64,000 bases of DNA from Bacteroidetes bacterium GWF2_43_63 (GTDB lineage Bacteria; Bacteroidota; Bacteroidia; Bacteroidales; DTU049). Below, in pieces: positions 17,112-25,727 of the stretch (positions are counted from its first letter, which is position 1; every line of letters begins with the position of its first letter). The notes beneath the pieces were generated by a model. That model was not told the DNA's origin. It saw only the letters and a list, made by a program, of their open reading frames with translations, and ran no database searches. The stretch is from the NCBI GenBank assembly GCA_001769275.1, contig MEOQ01000030.1, positions 20,529-84,528 of the forward strand, in the 5' to 3' direction. The translations under genes were made by a program, and so were the position numbers.

Positions 17112-17140
17112 AAGCACCGGTATTTGCCGGTGCTTTTTTT
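17112..17140 (+). terminator. terminator of the SPFH/zinc-ribbon unit
   Basis: Perfect 9-bp stem AAGCACCGG / CCGGTGCTT (17112-17120, 17127-17135), loop of 6, then a T run to 17140. Confidence 0.92.
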
Positions 17141-17148
17141 TACTTTTG
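17141..17148 (+). promoter_or_regulatory. -7 box TACTTTTG of the aminotransferase gene
   Basis: Matches TAnnTTTG immediately after the terminator T run and 21 nt before the ATG at 17170. It covers the in-frame TTG at 17146, which therefore cannot be the start if this promoter is used. Confidence 0.55.
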
Positions 17149-17169
17149 TTGCGAAATCAATTTCCGCCA

Positions 17170-18624
17170 ATGAAATCGTTCGAAGAAATACGCAAAAACA
17201 TTGTAGGCGACGACGCCGTTTTGAAAACTCCCTACGGAGAATTTCCGCTCATTTACGCCGACTGGATTGCATCCGGACGTCTGTATAAGCCAATAGAGGA
17301 GCGCATTTCCGATGTTATTGGTCCGTGGGTAGGGAATACACATACTGAAACCAGCGCCACCGGCACGTTGATGACTCACGCCTACCAACACGCACGCGAT
17401 ATTATCAAGAAGCACGTAAATGCTGGCCCCGGCGATGTTTTTCTTCCGGTTGGCTTTGGTATGACGGCCGCGGTGAATAAACTTCAGCGAATACTTGGGT
17501 TGAAATATTGTGGCAAAATCAGCCATATATCAAAATGCTTAGGCACCGATGAACGTCCGGTGGTGCTGATCAGCCATATGGAGCATCATTCCAATCATAC
17601 CAGCTGGTACGAAACCGCTGCCGATGTAGTGGTAGTGCCGCCTGGCAAAGATATGCTTGTTGATCTGAACAATCTGGAAACTGAATTACAAAAATATCAG
17701 GGACGTCGCATCATTGGCTCATTTTCAGCCGGATCGAATGTAACCGGAATCGAAACCCCGATTCACGAAATGGCAGCGCTGATGCACAAATACGGCGGTA
17801 TCTGCTTTGCCGATTACGCTGCCACCGCTCCATATTGCGACATCAACATGCATCCGGGTCCCGAAGGCCATGATCTGGACGGCATTTTCTTCAGTCCTCA
17901 TAAATTTCTGGGAGGTCCGGGATCGAGCGGGGTACTGATTTTCAATGGAAAACTTTACAGCAACAAAGCCCCCGACAATCCGGGCGGTGGCACCGTAGAA
18001 TGGACCAATCCATGGGGCGAATACCGGTATATCGATGATATTGAGATACGCGAAGACGGTGGTACGCCTGGATTTCTGCAAACAATGCGAACAGCTTTGG
18101 TCATTCGGCTGAAAGAATTGATGGGAACGAAAAATATTCATATTGCTGAAGATCAGTTGCTTGCACAGGCATTTGAGCGCTTCGACAAATTGGAAGGAAT
18201 TCACATTCTTGCCACCGAGCACCGGAAAAGAATCGGCGTGATTTCGTTTTATCATGAAAAAATGCATTACAATCTGATCGTGAAGCTGCTGAACGACCGT
18301 TTTGGCATTCAGGTCCGGGGTGGGTGTGCCTGTGCCGGAACCTATGGGCATTATCTGCTCGATGTGAGTCATGAGAAATCGCAGCATATTACCGACATGA
18401 TCAATCACGGCGACCTGTCACTCAAACCAGGGTGGGTAAGACTGTCACTTCACCCGACCATGACAGCCCAAAATATAGATTACATTTGTAACGCACTACA
18501 AGGTATAATTGTAAACCATGAATCGTGGATTAAGGACTACAACTATGATTCACACAAGAATGACTTCGTTCACAAAAGCGGCAAAAGCACGTTTACAAAT
18601 GTAACAAACTGGTTTAATCTCTAG
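17170..18624 (+). CDS. class V aminotransferase (cysteine desulfurase/selenocysteine lyase-like)
   Basis: 484 residues. PLP-dependent fold-type I enzyme. The PLP lysine is in FFSPHKFLGGPGSSGVL (about K245), the PLP-phosphate Asp/His region is CFADYAATAPYCDINMHP (about 216-233), and ISHMEHHSNHTSWYE (about 136-150) matches the 'H-xx-NxxPW' helix of desulfurases. A cysteine-rich loop VRGGCACAGTYGHYLL (about 381-396) occupies the place of the catalytic cysteine. It is longer than IscS/SufS (about 400) because of the N-terminal part and inserts. Known family reactions: desulfuration or epimerisation; the actual substrate is unknown. There are no suf or isc genes nearby, so a housekeeping cluster-assembly role is not supported by context. 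Confidence 0.85.
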   Translation: MKSFEEIRKNIVGDDAVLKTPYGEFPLIYADWIASGRLYKPIEERISDVIGPWVGNTHTETSATGTLMTHAYQHARDIIKKHVNAGPGDVFLPVGFGMTAAVNKLQRILGLKYCGKISHISKCLGTDERPVVLISHMEHHSNHTSWYETAADVVVVPPGKDMLVDLNNLETELQKYQGRRIIGSFSAGSNVTGIETPIHEMAALMHKYGGICFADYAATAPYCDINMHPGPEGHDLDGIFFSPHKFLGGPGSSGVLIFNGKLYSNKAPDNPGGGTVEWTNPWGEYRYIDDIEIREDGGTPGFLQTMRTALVIRLKELMGTKNIHIAEDQLLAQAFERFDKLEGIHILATEHRKRIGVISFYHEKMHYNLIVKLLNDRFGIQVRGGCACAGTYGHYLLDVSHEKSQHITDMINHGDLSLKPGWVRLSLHPTMTAQNIDYICNALQGIIVNHESWIKDYNYDSHKNDFVHKSGKSTFTNVTNWFNL

Positions 18625-18631
18625 CAATCAT

Positions 18632-19378
18632 TTAGAATTTATAAGTAATTCCGTTGCTCAGAAACTGGGTGCTGTGCACCACGTTTTCGGGTGGATTGGA
18701 GTCGAAGAAGTAGCGCCATGAAGTAGTAAACGACAGATTTTTGGTGATTTTAAAGTTTAGGTCGAACTGATTGAATAAACGATAATCGGCAAAGGAACTG
18801 ATTAATGGCTGATAATACAAGGTGTTGGTGACGATGGCGCTGGATTTAAACTTCCAGGTAGCTGAAATATAGTTGCTTAAACGATGATCGCGGTGAAACA
18901 GGCGGGGAGATTCAACTTCTTCAAATTCATACATATATAACGCTGCAGCATATACCCGGAAATGCTTTTTCCCGACGACCTTAAAACGCGGCCCGCACCC
19001 TGTAAGCCATCTGAATTGCACATTGAGCAGTTTGTTGAACTGACCTTGAGTAAATGCTTCAAACGTCAAATATGGCTTTATTTTATAGTTATAACGAAAG
19101 TGCAGGGTTCCGGCGTTGTCGAAGTCCGATTCTTTACTTTTTGTAAGTCCATAATCAAGAAAAATGAGATAAAGCGCCGAATCAGTTTTGTACTGAACAT
19201 GATCTTTCATATTGACCGACAACAAAGTTTCAGTGTTTTTTGTCAGCGACGATGAAAACCCAACAGTGCCGGACCAACCCGTGGTATCGGTGATAATACG
19301 CTGTTGTTCAATGTTCAAAACCTGCCCTGAAGCGGACAACCCTGCCATCAGTGAGAGCAAAAGAAGTGAGTATCGCAT
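18632..19378 (-). CDS. DUF481-type outer-membrane protein
   Basis: 248 residues. Signal peptide RYSLLLLSLMAGLSASGQ. The rest is alternating beta-strand sequence typical of a small outer-membrane barrel: TGWSGTVGFSSSLTKNTETLLSVN, LHFRYNYKIKPYLTFEAFTQGQFNKLLNVQFRWLTGCGPRF, ending in NGITYKF with a C-terminal Phe. Known: DUF481 proteins (YdiY) are outer-membrane proteins; their role is unclear. It is convergent with the aminotransferase (7 bp apart) and divergent from tRNA-CAT. Confidence 0.82.
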   Translation of the reverse strand: MRYSLLLLSLMAGLSASGQVLNIEQQRIITDTTGWSGTVGFSSSLTKNTETLLSVNMKDHVQYKTDSALYLIFLDYGLTKSKESDFDNAGTLHFRYNYKIKPYLTFEAFTQGQFNKLLNVQFRWLTGCGPRFKVVGKKHFRVYAAALYMYEFEEVESPRLFHRDHRLSNYISATWKFKSSAIVTNTLYYQPLISSFADYRLFNQFDLNFKITKNLSFTTSWRYFFDSNPPENVVHSTQFLSNGITYKF

Positions 19379-19405
19379 GAAAATTTTTCTTCAAAGTAAA
19401 TATAT

Positions 19406-19437
19406 TTTGTCCAAAATGGAATGATTTATTACTTTTG
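19406..19437 (+). promoter_or_regulatory. tRNA-CAT promoter
   Basis: TTTG (19406-19409), 20-nt spacer, TACTTTTG (19430-19437). The -7 box ends 11 nt before the tRNA. This is one of the best matches to the Bacteroidetes promoter in the window. Confidence 0.8.
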
Positions 19438-19448
19438 CACTCCCAAAT

Positions 19449-19522
19449 GGCGGGGTAGCTCAGGTGGTTAGAGCGACGGATTCATAACCCGTAGGTCACG
19501 AGTTCAACTCTCGTCCCCGCTA
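19449..19522 (+). tRNA. tRNA with CAT anticodon (elongator Met, possibly Ile2)
   Basis: 74 nt without encoded CCA. Acceptor GGCGGGG pairs with CCCCGCT (first pair G-T); D arm GCTC...GAGC; anticodon loop TTCATAA, anticodon CAT; T arm ACGAG-TTCAACT-CTCGT; discriminator A. It lacks the three G-C pairs and the 1-72 mismatch of initiator tRNA. Sequence alone does not separate elongator Met from lysidine-modified Ile. Confidence 0.93.
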
Positions 19523-19523
19523 C

Positions 19524-19574
19524 AAAAAACAGAGTGAGAAAGAGAGCGAGAGCGAAATTTCCACTCTGTTTTTT
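19524..19574 (+). terminator. long-stem terminator after tRNA-CAT, overlapping a GA-rich repeat
   Basis: Perfect 13-bp stem AAAAAACAGAGTG / CACTCTGTTTTTT (19524-19536, 19562-19574) with a 25-nt loop made of AGAGCGAGAGCGAA-type sequence. Confidence 0.75.
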
Positions 19575-19600
19575 ACTTCGCTCTCACACTCATTCTCGTT
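19524..19600. repeat. left repeat of the four-helix-bundle cassette
   Basis: 19524-19556 is a 33-nt direct repeat matching 19984-20016 at 29 of 33 positions. 19577-19600 (TTCGCTCTCACACTCATTCT plus CGTT) is an inverted copy of 19993-20016, matching at 21 of 24 positions. The S23-type gene lies between these and the right copy. Confidence 0.88.
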
Positions 19601-19634
19601 GTAGGATTATTGTTTTTTATATATTTTGAATTAT

Positions 19635-19985
19635 ATGAAAGAGTTTGATTTTCAAAAGCTTGATGTATATAAAAAAGCTAAACTATTTCACAAACAAATG
19701 AAGAGTTTCATAAGTGAAACTAAATTAGAGCGATACGTGAAAGACCAGTTGGGGAGAGCCTCATTTAGCGTTATATTGAATATAGCTGAGGGTTCAAGCC
19801 GTTTTTCAAAACCAGATCGAAAGCATTTTTTTGTTGTCGCCAGAGGTTCCTTGTTTGAATGTGTTGCGGTTTTGGATGAAATGAACGATGATAATCTTCT
19901 TGAAACCAGCAAGTATGAAGCACTTTTATCTGATGCTGACGAGCTGTCGCGTATGTTGTATTCTATGATTGTGAACCTGTCTTAA
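19635..19985 (+). CDS. four-helix-bundle protein (S23 / 23S rRNA intervening-sequence protein family)
   Basis: 116 residues from the ATG at 19635; a TTG three codons earlier is less likely. All-helical, with the family signature: FDFQKLDVYKKAKLFHKQMK at the start, LGRASFSVILNIAEGSSRFSKPDRKHFFVVARGSLFECVAVLDEM in the middle (the conserved S-x-x-x-N-I-A-E-G and A-R-G-S). The family forms pentameric four-helix bundles, includes proteins coded in 23S rRNA intervening sequences, and is related to Avd of diversity-generating retroelements. No reverse transcriptase or rRNA is near. The gene sits exactly between GA-rich direct and inverted repeats, and its TAA stop overlaps the right repeat by 2 nt, which suggests a small mobile or once-mobile cassette inserted behind tRNA-CAT. 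Confidence 0.9.
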   Translation: MKEFDFQKLDVYKKAKLFHKQMKSFISETKLERYVKDQLGRASFSVILNIAEGSSRFSKPDRKHFFVVARGSLFECVAVLDEMNDDNLLETSKYEALLSDADELSRMLYSMIVNLS

Positions 19986-20016
19986 AAAACAGAACGAGAA
20001 TCAGAGCGAGAGCGAA
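19984..20016. repeat. right repeat of the four-helix-bundle cassette
   Basis: 33 nt starting A6-CAGAACGAGAA and ending GAGCGAGAGCGAA. Direct match to 19524-19556 (29/33) and inverted match to 19577-19600 (21/24). Confidence 0.88.
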
Positions 20017-20703
20017 GATCAGCCATTCGCTATTACTCATATATTTACATACCTTTTCACTTTCAACTTAAAACTTTCAACTTGCGTAGCGCACAGAGCG
20101 GGCGAGTGGTCTCGTTTTTAGCTCATTCATTCCCACCCCTTATAATCTATCCATTAAACCTAAAAAGCTTAAGGATTTGCATATGCGCAGGTATCGAAAG
20201 TCCTGCAAAATATTTCTGTACGTGTATAACTGGCAGCCATCTGAACAATGTGTAGAATAGGTCATTTTAAGAGCTTCAGCTGAATATTTTTTATCAGGAT
20301 ATGAAAACGTATTTCACAATAATATTTTCTTGACTGAACGCTTACAATTTTGATTTTTTTTTCATTTCGAAACCGAAGGGGACAATGTCAGAAAAAATGA
20401 TTCGCATTGAAAAATGAAGCTTTATTGTTAAAAATTTCTAGGAGAACAAAGGGGATGGATTTCTCTTTATTCAAAACAACAACTTGACATAATATTAATT
20501 ATAGGACAATAGACCAGAGAAATTCATAAAACAAAATGGCCCTTAAACTTCTCCATAAATCGAAGTTTCAATTGAACGAGTCTTTGTATCATATTGATAT
20601 TCTTTTGTTTACAGATACTATTTGCGATTTATAAAAATCCGAAAAGATTTAAAGAGATTTTATTTGTGACAAATCAGATATTTTTAAGTCGAAATTTCAG
20701 TAC
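20017..20703. other. AT-rich intergenic region, no gene seen
   Basis: About 690 bp with no open frame of note and no convincing hairpin terminator or tRNA. Markedly AT-rich from 20280 onward. A small RNA cannot be ruled out. Confidence 0.5.
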
Positions 20704-22248
20704 TTAAATTTTTAGAATTTTCTGAGTCACTGAAATTTTATCGTCCGAAATTTTCAACATATAAATTCCGGGATCTAAAAATCGCACATCCATTTTTTCT
20801 GCCGGATTTTCGATTTCGAATTTTCTCAACACTTGTCCATTCATATTCAAAATTTCGGCATATGTTCCCTGCCCGATTTTTACGCCGCTGACTTCAATGA
20901 AATCACTGCACGGATTGGGATAAATACTGAAATCAATATTCAGTTGCTGAATGCCCTCTGTTATACCATAAAGCTTCGCCAGAACAAATGAACCATATTC
21001 CGAATCCGGAACAAAGGCTTCACCATCAAACAATGTAGTATCGCGACAGAAGACACTTGCATAAATAGCATCATTCATGGAAATAAGTGCATTTGAACAG
21101 ATTCTTTTTGTTGCTATGAGATTATCGAACAGCCAGTTTCCATTATTGTCAAAACCGGCAATAAAAGTATTTGGATAATAATGGTATTGATCCAATGCGA
21201 ACAGGCTGTCATTTTCAATATATATTTTTGTCGGAAAGCTTCCTGCAACCACGACTTTGTCATTGTTTACACAAAGCATGTCTGGTATGTCGTTTTGAGG
21301 GCCACCACATTGATACCCCCAGATATAATTACCATTTGAATCCAGTTTTGCAACCAAAATATCACCGTATCCTAAAGAAATAAATGCATCGGTACCAGCA
21401 ACAATTGTATCATAAAAACTTCCGGCCATGTATATATTATCAGCCTCATCCAACGCCAGTAAAGCATGGTCATCATTATGAACAACTGAAATAAACAAAG
21501 GTTTTGTCCAGATCGTATTGCCCTGGGGGTCGCTTTTAATCAGGAGTGTGTCGGAAATATAAATGATATCGCCCGAAGGCCCGATATCCATCTGATGAAT
21601 AATTTGCTGCTGACCCTTAACCCAGATAAAATCACCGTCCGGAGAAAACTTAGCCATAAAGCGAGGCGCTACATTAAAATCGAGAACTGTGTCGGTGAAA
21701 TGCATATCATGAGTTGATCCGCCACCGCAAAACACTATATTGTTGTCGTTATCGACAACTGTTTTGTAAATGTGAATACAGCTGGAATCCGTTGTTACAG
21801 GAACCTTGTACCAGTCAAGGTCTCCGTTAGAAAGATACTTCACCAGCAGAATGTTATGAGCCCAGTAATTTCCGGTAACTGTGTCATTCTCAATGATGGC
21901 AGTGTATGTAAACATGGCGCTGATAATCAGATTATCATCATTATCAACACAAATATCCTGAATGTCTTCCATATCCCAGCCACTGATCTGCCTTGCCCAA
22001 AGCATGTTTCCAAGACTGTCGAACTTGGCTGCAAATGCGTCGTATGAACCATCAGCGCTGTCGCAGATAAGTACGTTTCCCTGATAGCTTAATGTGTCGG
22101 CAAATGTGCCTGCAATGTACAAATTATCATGTGAGTCTGTGACCATGCGGACAGCTCCGGGAATCTGTTTCACCCACTGAAACTGCAGATCCTGTGCTGA
22201 AAGCTGTGATGTGATAAGAATGAATGTGAGGAGTAGAAATTTCTTCAT
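20704..22248 (-). CDS. secreted SBBP-like beta-propeller protein with T9SS tail
   Basis: 514 residues. Signal peptide KKFLLLTFILITSQLSAQ. The body (about 20-430) is made of about seven repeats of the type 'D-x-x-N-L/I-Y-I-A-G-x-F...D-T/A..F-A-K-F-D-S-x-G-N-x-L/I-W', for example DSHDNLYIAGTFADTLSY, DAFAAKFDSLGNMLWARQ, DEADNIYMAGSFYDTI and DILVAKLDSNGNYIWGYQCGG, as in SBBP propellers. Residues about 435-514 are a T9SS tail (FSIYPNPCSDFIEVSG ... GIYMLKISDDKISVTQKILKI). Inferred: surface-exposed or released adhesion or binding protein. Own promoter at 22297-22328; no terminator is obvious. Confidence 0.88.
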   Translation of the reverse strand: MKKFLLLTFILITSQLSAQDLQFQWVKQIPGAVRMVTDSHDNLYIAGTFADTLSYQGNVLICDSADGSYDAFAAKFDSLGNMLWARQISGWDMEDIQDICVDNDDNLIISAMFTYTAIIENDTVTGNYWAHNILLVKYLSNGDLDWYKVPVTTDSSCIHIYKTVVDNDNNIVFCGGGSTHDMHFTDTVLDFNVAPRFMAKFSPDGDFIWVKGQQQIIHQMDIGPSGDIIYISDTLLIKSDPQGNTIWTKPLFISVVHNDDHALLALDEADNIYMAGSFYDTIVAGTDAFISLGYGDILVAKLDSNGNYIWGYQCGGPQNDIPDMLCVNNDKVVVAGSFPTKIYIENDSLFALDQYHYYPNTFIAGFDNNGNWLFDNLIATKRICSNALISMNDAIYASVFCRDTTLFDGEAFVPDSEYGSFVLAKLYGITEGIQQLNIDFSIYPNPCSDFIEVSGVKIGQGTYAEILNMNGQVLRKFEIENPAEKMDVRFLDPGIYMLKISDDKISVTQKILKI

Positions 22249-22296
22249 AGACTACAATTTTATATACATTTTCTGAACATTTTTTTATACGAAGTT

Positions 22297-22328
22297 CAAA
22301 TATAACAGCTTGCATTCCGAAATGCAAA
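22297..22328 (-). promoter_or_regulatory. promoter of the propeller gene
   Basis: Minus strand TTTG (complement of 22325-22328), 20-nt spacer, TATATTTG (complement of 22297-22304). Leader of about 40 nt. Confidence 0.75.
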
Positions 22329-22795
22329 TATTTTGTTTTATCGGCAGAGAGTAATCAGTTTGCGGTAAAAATGCTTCGAAGGTTTTCGGGGAGATCACGG
22401 CACCTAAGAACTCTGAACAAGGAACAAGGAAGTATGAAGTAAGAAGTCAATTTGATGTAATAAATCCTTTATCATTCTCACTTCCTTGTCCAATATTCAG
22501 TTTTTTTGTGCCTACGTGGCAAATCTCTCTGCGAGCCATTTTCTGTGCGACCCACCGAATCAGTTTTCACCGCAGGTGAAGGCTGATTCACATTCGCGTC
22601 CATAAGACCTGCTGAGGAAAGGAAATTTCTTCGCGAAAATTTGCGTTCATTCGCGGAAGAAAGAACGGAGGTGCAGCTACAGTTTTCGAGGAGATCCCGG
22701 CTCTTCGCATGCTGCATCAAGCGCTGAGCTGGTGCTGGCTTCGGCCGGGAACTCAGTAGTAAATGATTGTAGTGACTTGGTGCCTTGGTGGCGGC
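22329..22795. other. repeat-rich intergenic region
   Basis: No credible gene. 22505-22660 holds 'GTGCCTACGTGGCAAA', 'CTCTGCGAG' and 'CGCGAAAATTTGCG...ATTCGCGGA' fragments; the last recurs at 49355-49385 with the same order of words (GACCTGCTGAGG/GACCCGCTGAGG upstream of it), which marks a shared decayed element of about 100 bp. Confidence 0.6.
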
Positions 22796-22826
22796 AAAAA
22801 AAAAGCGGACCTCTCTCGAAGCCCGC
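22796..22826 (-). terminator. terminator of pckA
   Basis: Minus strand GCGGGC-(10 nt)-GTCCGC with one G-T pair, followed by T9. It starts 19 bp after the stop codon. Confidence 0.8.
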
Positions 22827-22844
22827 CTTACCCTTTACTTCAGA

Positions 22845-25124
22845 TTACAAACTGAAAGTATTCATAGCCCGGATGATTTCTTCGGGATCCTGAAGCAGTT
22901 CAGGATGTTTATCCAAATGAATCAGTGCCGAAATTGGTAATTTGGCCACATGGAATTCTGCTCCGCCGTCAGCGTTGGACGTCTTTACAACCAGCAATGA
23001 CCCGGTTTTCAGAATGATGTTTATTGCAGAAGATGATTCAAATTTGAAACGCATTATGGCTTTTCCAAGATCAACGTTTTTATCGCTGTTTCCAATCAAC
23101 ATCCGATAAATATCATCGATGCAATCATTCACCTGTTTCATGGTCATCGGCTCCTTCGAAATCCCCATGCGCTCGCTTGCTTTCTCAGCCTTTTTGTTGG
23201 GATTATAAAACGTAAATCCGGAGGCCTCGAGAATATCAAGCAACGCTTCATGTACCTTTTCAATGTTGTTCTGATCATCGGTATCAATGAAGATATTTAC
23301 CGGCAGATGTCGCTTCAGACCACGTTTTTTATAGGTTGAATTGATGGAATTAAATGAAATGTATTCGCTGAAAGCATTCTGCAGAATATAGATCTGATCT
23401 TTCAGACGCTGCAATTCTTTCACGTGATTTTTTTCGAGTTTGCCAATCCGCTCTTTGTAATACTCATAGTATTGTTTCATCATGGCATTCTGCGGGCCAG
23501 CAGCAACCAGACGTTTGCCTTCGTCGATGTCAGTAAAGTTCTGGAAATTCTCAATGAATTTGTCTGCCAGCATCTGTGCCTGATTGTCGTACTGAGCCGG
23601 ATATTTCCACGATTTGCGCGGATTCAGAATCTTTGGATCAACATCGCCCAACTGCTTTGGAATCTGCAAACCGAAGAATGGCATTTCTTCCATCGGCGCT
23701 TCATCGATGCTGCCATCAATAATAGCATCGATAATTTTTCGGGTACTTGGCAAATCAATGCGACGTCCTGTACCATATGGACCTTCGATCCAGCCTGTGT
23801 TTACAAGATATGCGGTGGCATTGTGCTCATCCATTTTTTTTGCCAGCTCCTGCGCATACATTGCAGGATGCAGCATCAGAAAAGCGGCGCCGAAACATGC
23901 AGAAAATGTTGGTGTCGGTTCTTTCACGCCTCGTTCGGTTCCGGCCAGCTTGCTGGTGAAACCACTCATGAAATAATACATGGCCTGGTCGCGTGTAAGC
24001 TTGGCAACCGGCGGCAGCACTCCAAAAGCATCGGCTGTAAGGAAAATAACTTTCTTCGGATGGGTGCCCCTGGAAACAGGTGTAACTATATTGCGAATAT
24101 GATGAATCGGGTACGAAACGCGTGTATTCTCGGTTTTGCTTTGATCTGCAAAATCAATTTCACCGGTCTTTTCGTCATAGACCACATTTTCGAGCAATGC
24201 ATCGCGACGAATGGCTTCGTAAATATCGGGTTCGTTTTTCTTGCTAAGATTAATGCATTTTGCATAGCAGCCGCCTTCGAAATTAAAGACGCCATCATCG
24301 TCCCAGCCATGCTCGTCATCTCCGATCAGGAAACGTTCGGGATCGGCCGAGAGCGTTGTTTTGCCCGTTCCGCTCAGTCCGAAGAAAATGGCGGTGTCGC
24401 CGTTCTTGCCCATATTGGCCGAACAATGCATGGCAGCCATTCCGCGCAGCGGCAGAAAATAATTCATGATGCTGAAGAAACCTTTTTTGATTTCGCCACC
24501 ATACCAGGTTCCACCAACCACAGCCATGCGCTCTTTGATATTAAAGGCCACATACACATCGCTGTTGAGCTTTTGCTTTTCCCAGTTTGGATTCACAGTC
24601 TTGCAGGAATGCAGCATCACAAAATCCGGTTTGAAATTCTCAAGTTCGCTGTCCGACGGACGGATGAACATGTTCTTTACAAAATGGGCTCCCCATGCTA
24701 TTTCCGTGACAACACGGATTTTCAGACGGGTGTTTTCATTGGCGCCCAGATAGGCATCCATTACATAAAGCTTGCTGTTTGAATTCAGCTCTTTCTGACT
24801 GGTGGCCAAAAGGTCCTGCCAGATTTCCGGCGAGATGGGTTTATTGTCGCTTCCCTTCCGGCCTTCGCCAGCCCACCAGATATTATCGGAGCTTTCCGCT
24901 TCGAAAACCACGTATTTGTCCTTGGGCGAACGTCCGGTGAAAATGCCGGTGTCCACGTTCACAGCTCCCAGATTAGTTACAAACCCCCGTTCGTATCCTT
25001 CTAAACTTTTGTCGGTTTCGTGTTTGTATAATTCGTCGTAGGAAAGATTGTAATACAATTCGCCGACTGATTCAATTCCATATTCAGCCAGTTCTTTTTT
25101 AATTTTAGGCAACAGTTTTTCCAT
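22845..25124 (-). CDS. pckA: ATP-dependent phosphoenolpyruvate carboxykinase with a novel C-terminal extension
   Basis: 759 residues; the enzyme family is normally about 530-540. PEPCK interconverts oxaloacetate and PEP with ATP/ADP. Residues 1-535 are a complete enzyme: [13 protein letters not shown] (about 63-75), [17 protein letters not shown], the P-loop [16 protein letters not shown] (about 246-261), [23 protein letters not shown] (about 267-289, metal site) and [12 protein letters not shown] (about 455). The usual end ADKFIENF falls at about 517-524. Residues 540-759 are extra: a charged coiled-coil-like helix ([20 protein letters not shown]), then a domain of about 170 residues with [28 protein letters not shown] and, at the end, [21 protein letters not shown]...[18 protein letters not shown]. 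The frame is continuous with no sign of a frameshift. I do not recognise the added domain; a regulatory or partner-binding role is only inference. Confidence 0.93.
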   Translation of the reverse strand: MEKLLPKIKKELAEYGIESVGELYYNLSYDELYKHETDKSLEGYERGFVTNLGAVNVDTGIFTGRSPKDKYVVFEAESSDNIWWAGEGRKGSDNKPISPEIWQDLLATSQKELNSNSKLYVMDAYLGANENTRLKIRVVTEIAWGAHFVKNMFIRPSDSELENFKPDFVMLHSCKTVNPNWEKQKLNSDVYVAFNIKERMAVVGGTWYGGEIKKGFFSIMNYFLPLRGMAAMHCSANMGKNGDTAIFFGLSGTGKTTLSADPERFLIGDDEHGWDDDGVFNFEGGCYAKCINLSKKNEPDIYEAIRRDALLENVVYDEKTGEIDFADQSKTENTRVSYPIHHIRNIVTPVSRGTHPKKVIFLTADAFGVLPPVAKLTRDQAMYYFMSGFTSKLAGTERGVKEPTPTFSACFGAAFLMLHPAMYAQELAKKMDEHNATAYLVNTGWIEGPYGTGRRIDLPSTRKIIDAIIDGSIDEAPMEEMPFFGLQIPKQLGDVDPKILNPRKSWKYPAQYDNQAQMLADKFIENFQNFTDIDEGKRLVAAGPQNAMMKQYYEYYKERIGKLEKNHVKELQRLKDQIYILQNAFSEYISFNSINSTYKKRGLKRHLPVNIFIDTDDQNNIEKVHEALLDILEASGFTFYNPNKKAEKASERMGISKEPMTMKQVNDCIDDIYRMLIGNSDKNVDLGKAIMRFKFESSSAINIILKTGSLLVVKTSNADGGAEFHVAKLPISALIHLDKHPELLQDPEEIIRAMNTFSL

Positions 25125-25282
25125 AAGGCGCTTTTTTGCAAAATTAGAAATACAATATCGATTTCAGCGATTAAATATATCACTTTTTTGTCTGTTTTTT
25201 TAAAAGTTGTATTTTTGCCTACTTGACTTAGGATGTTTTGATCGTTTTCAACAATCAGAAGCCAGTGGTCAGCTTTCAGCTT

Positions 25283-25346
25283 CCTGACATTTTACCGTCA
25301 GCTTGAATAGGCCAACAATCAGACCTGCTGACGTGGAATCGTCAGG
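25283..25346. repeat. inverted-repeat element of the CCGACATT family
   Basis: CCTGACATTTTACCGTCAG on the left and CTGACGTGGAATCGTCAGG on the right form a near-inverted pair. Related halves occur at 55391-55437, 57251-57271, 57362-57376 and 58409-58428. Confidence 0.7.
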
Positions 25347-25377
25347 AATTGCAATATTTAGAGAAAAATCATCCAAA

Positions 25378-25443
25378 CACCCAACGATTCCGTGTCCGCA
25401 CCACTGCGCCGAAAGAAGTCTTGCGGACGCCAAAATGTTGGGA
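25378..25443 (+). repeat. 66-bp structured repeat, copy 1
   Basis: Outer inverted pair CCCAAC / GTTGGG (25380-25385, 25437-25442) and inner pair GTCCGCA / TGCGGAC (25394-25400, 25422-25428). Starts CACCCAACGATTCC and ends CAAAATGTTGGGA. Two more copies of the same 66-bp length are at 38481 (minus) and 57291 (plus). Confidence 0.88.
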
Positions 25444-25727
25444 GCGTTGTGCCGCCCGCCTATTTCCTATCGCCTTCCGACTATCGCCTTACGCCTCATT
25501 GCCTTCCATTTCAAAGGTGCTTCGCACACCTTGTCCCTGGGGCCTTCAGCCCAAGGCTAACATATTATGCGCCTTCAGCGCATTCAATGGTGCTTCGCAA
25601 CTTTCTTTTATGCCTTCGGCTCATTTTCTTTGTGCTTTTTGCCCCGCATGCCGCAAGTCTTTACGTCGCCTTAATAAATTTAATAAACTTTACGAACTTT
25701 CAACTGAAGATACGCTGCGCATTGCGC
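25444..25727. other. repeat-rich intergenic region
   Basis: No credible gene. Contains pseudo-repetitive words such as 'TATCGCCTTCCGACTATCGCCTTACGCC', 'GGTGCTTCGCA' (twice, 25517 and 25591) and 'CCTTCAGC'. Looks like decayed repeat material. Confidence 0.5.

Noticed and set aside
17170..18624. Naming the class V aminotransferase iscS or sufS
   Set aside because: It is about 80 residues longer, differs in the cysteine loop, and has no suf or isc neighbours.
19635..19985. Diversity-generating retroelement around the Avd-like four-helix gene
   Set aside because: No reverse transcriptase, template repeat or variable repeat is present within several kilobases.
23424..24782. 452-codon open frame opposite the PEP carboxykinase gene
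   Set aside because: It lies wholly antisense to a well-supported gene and its product is Cys/His/Phe-rich without any motif; a shadow of biased codon use.
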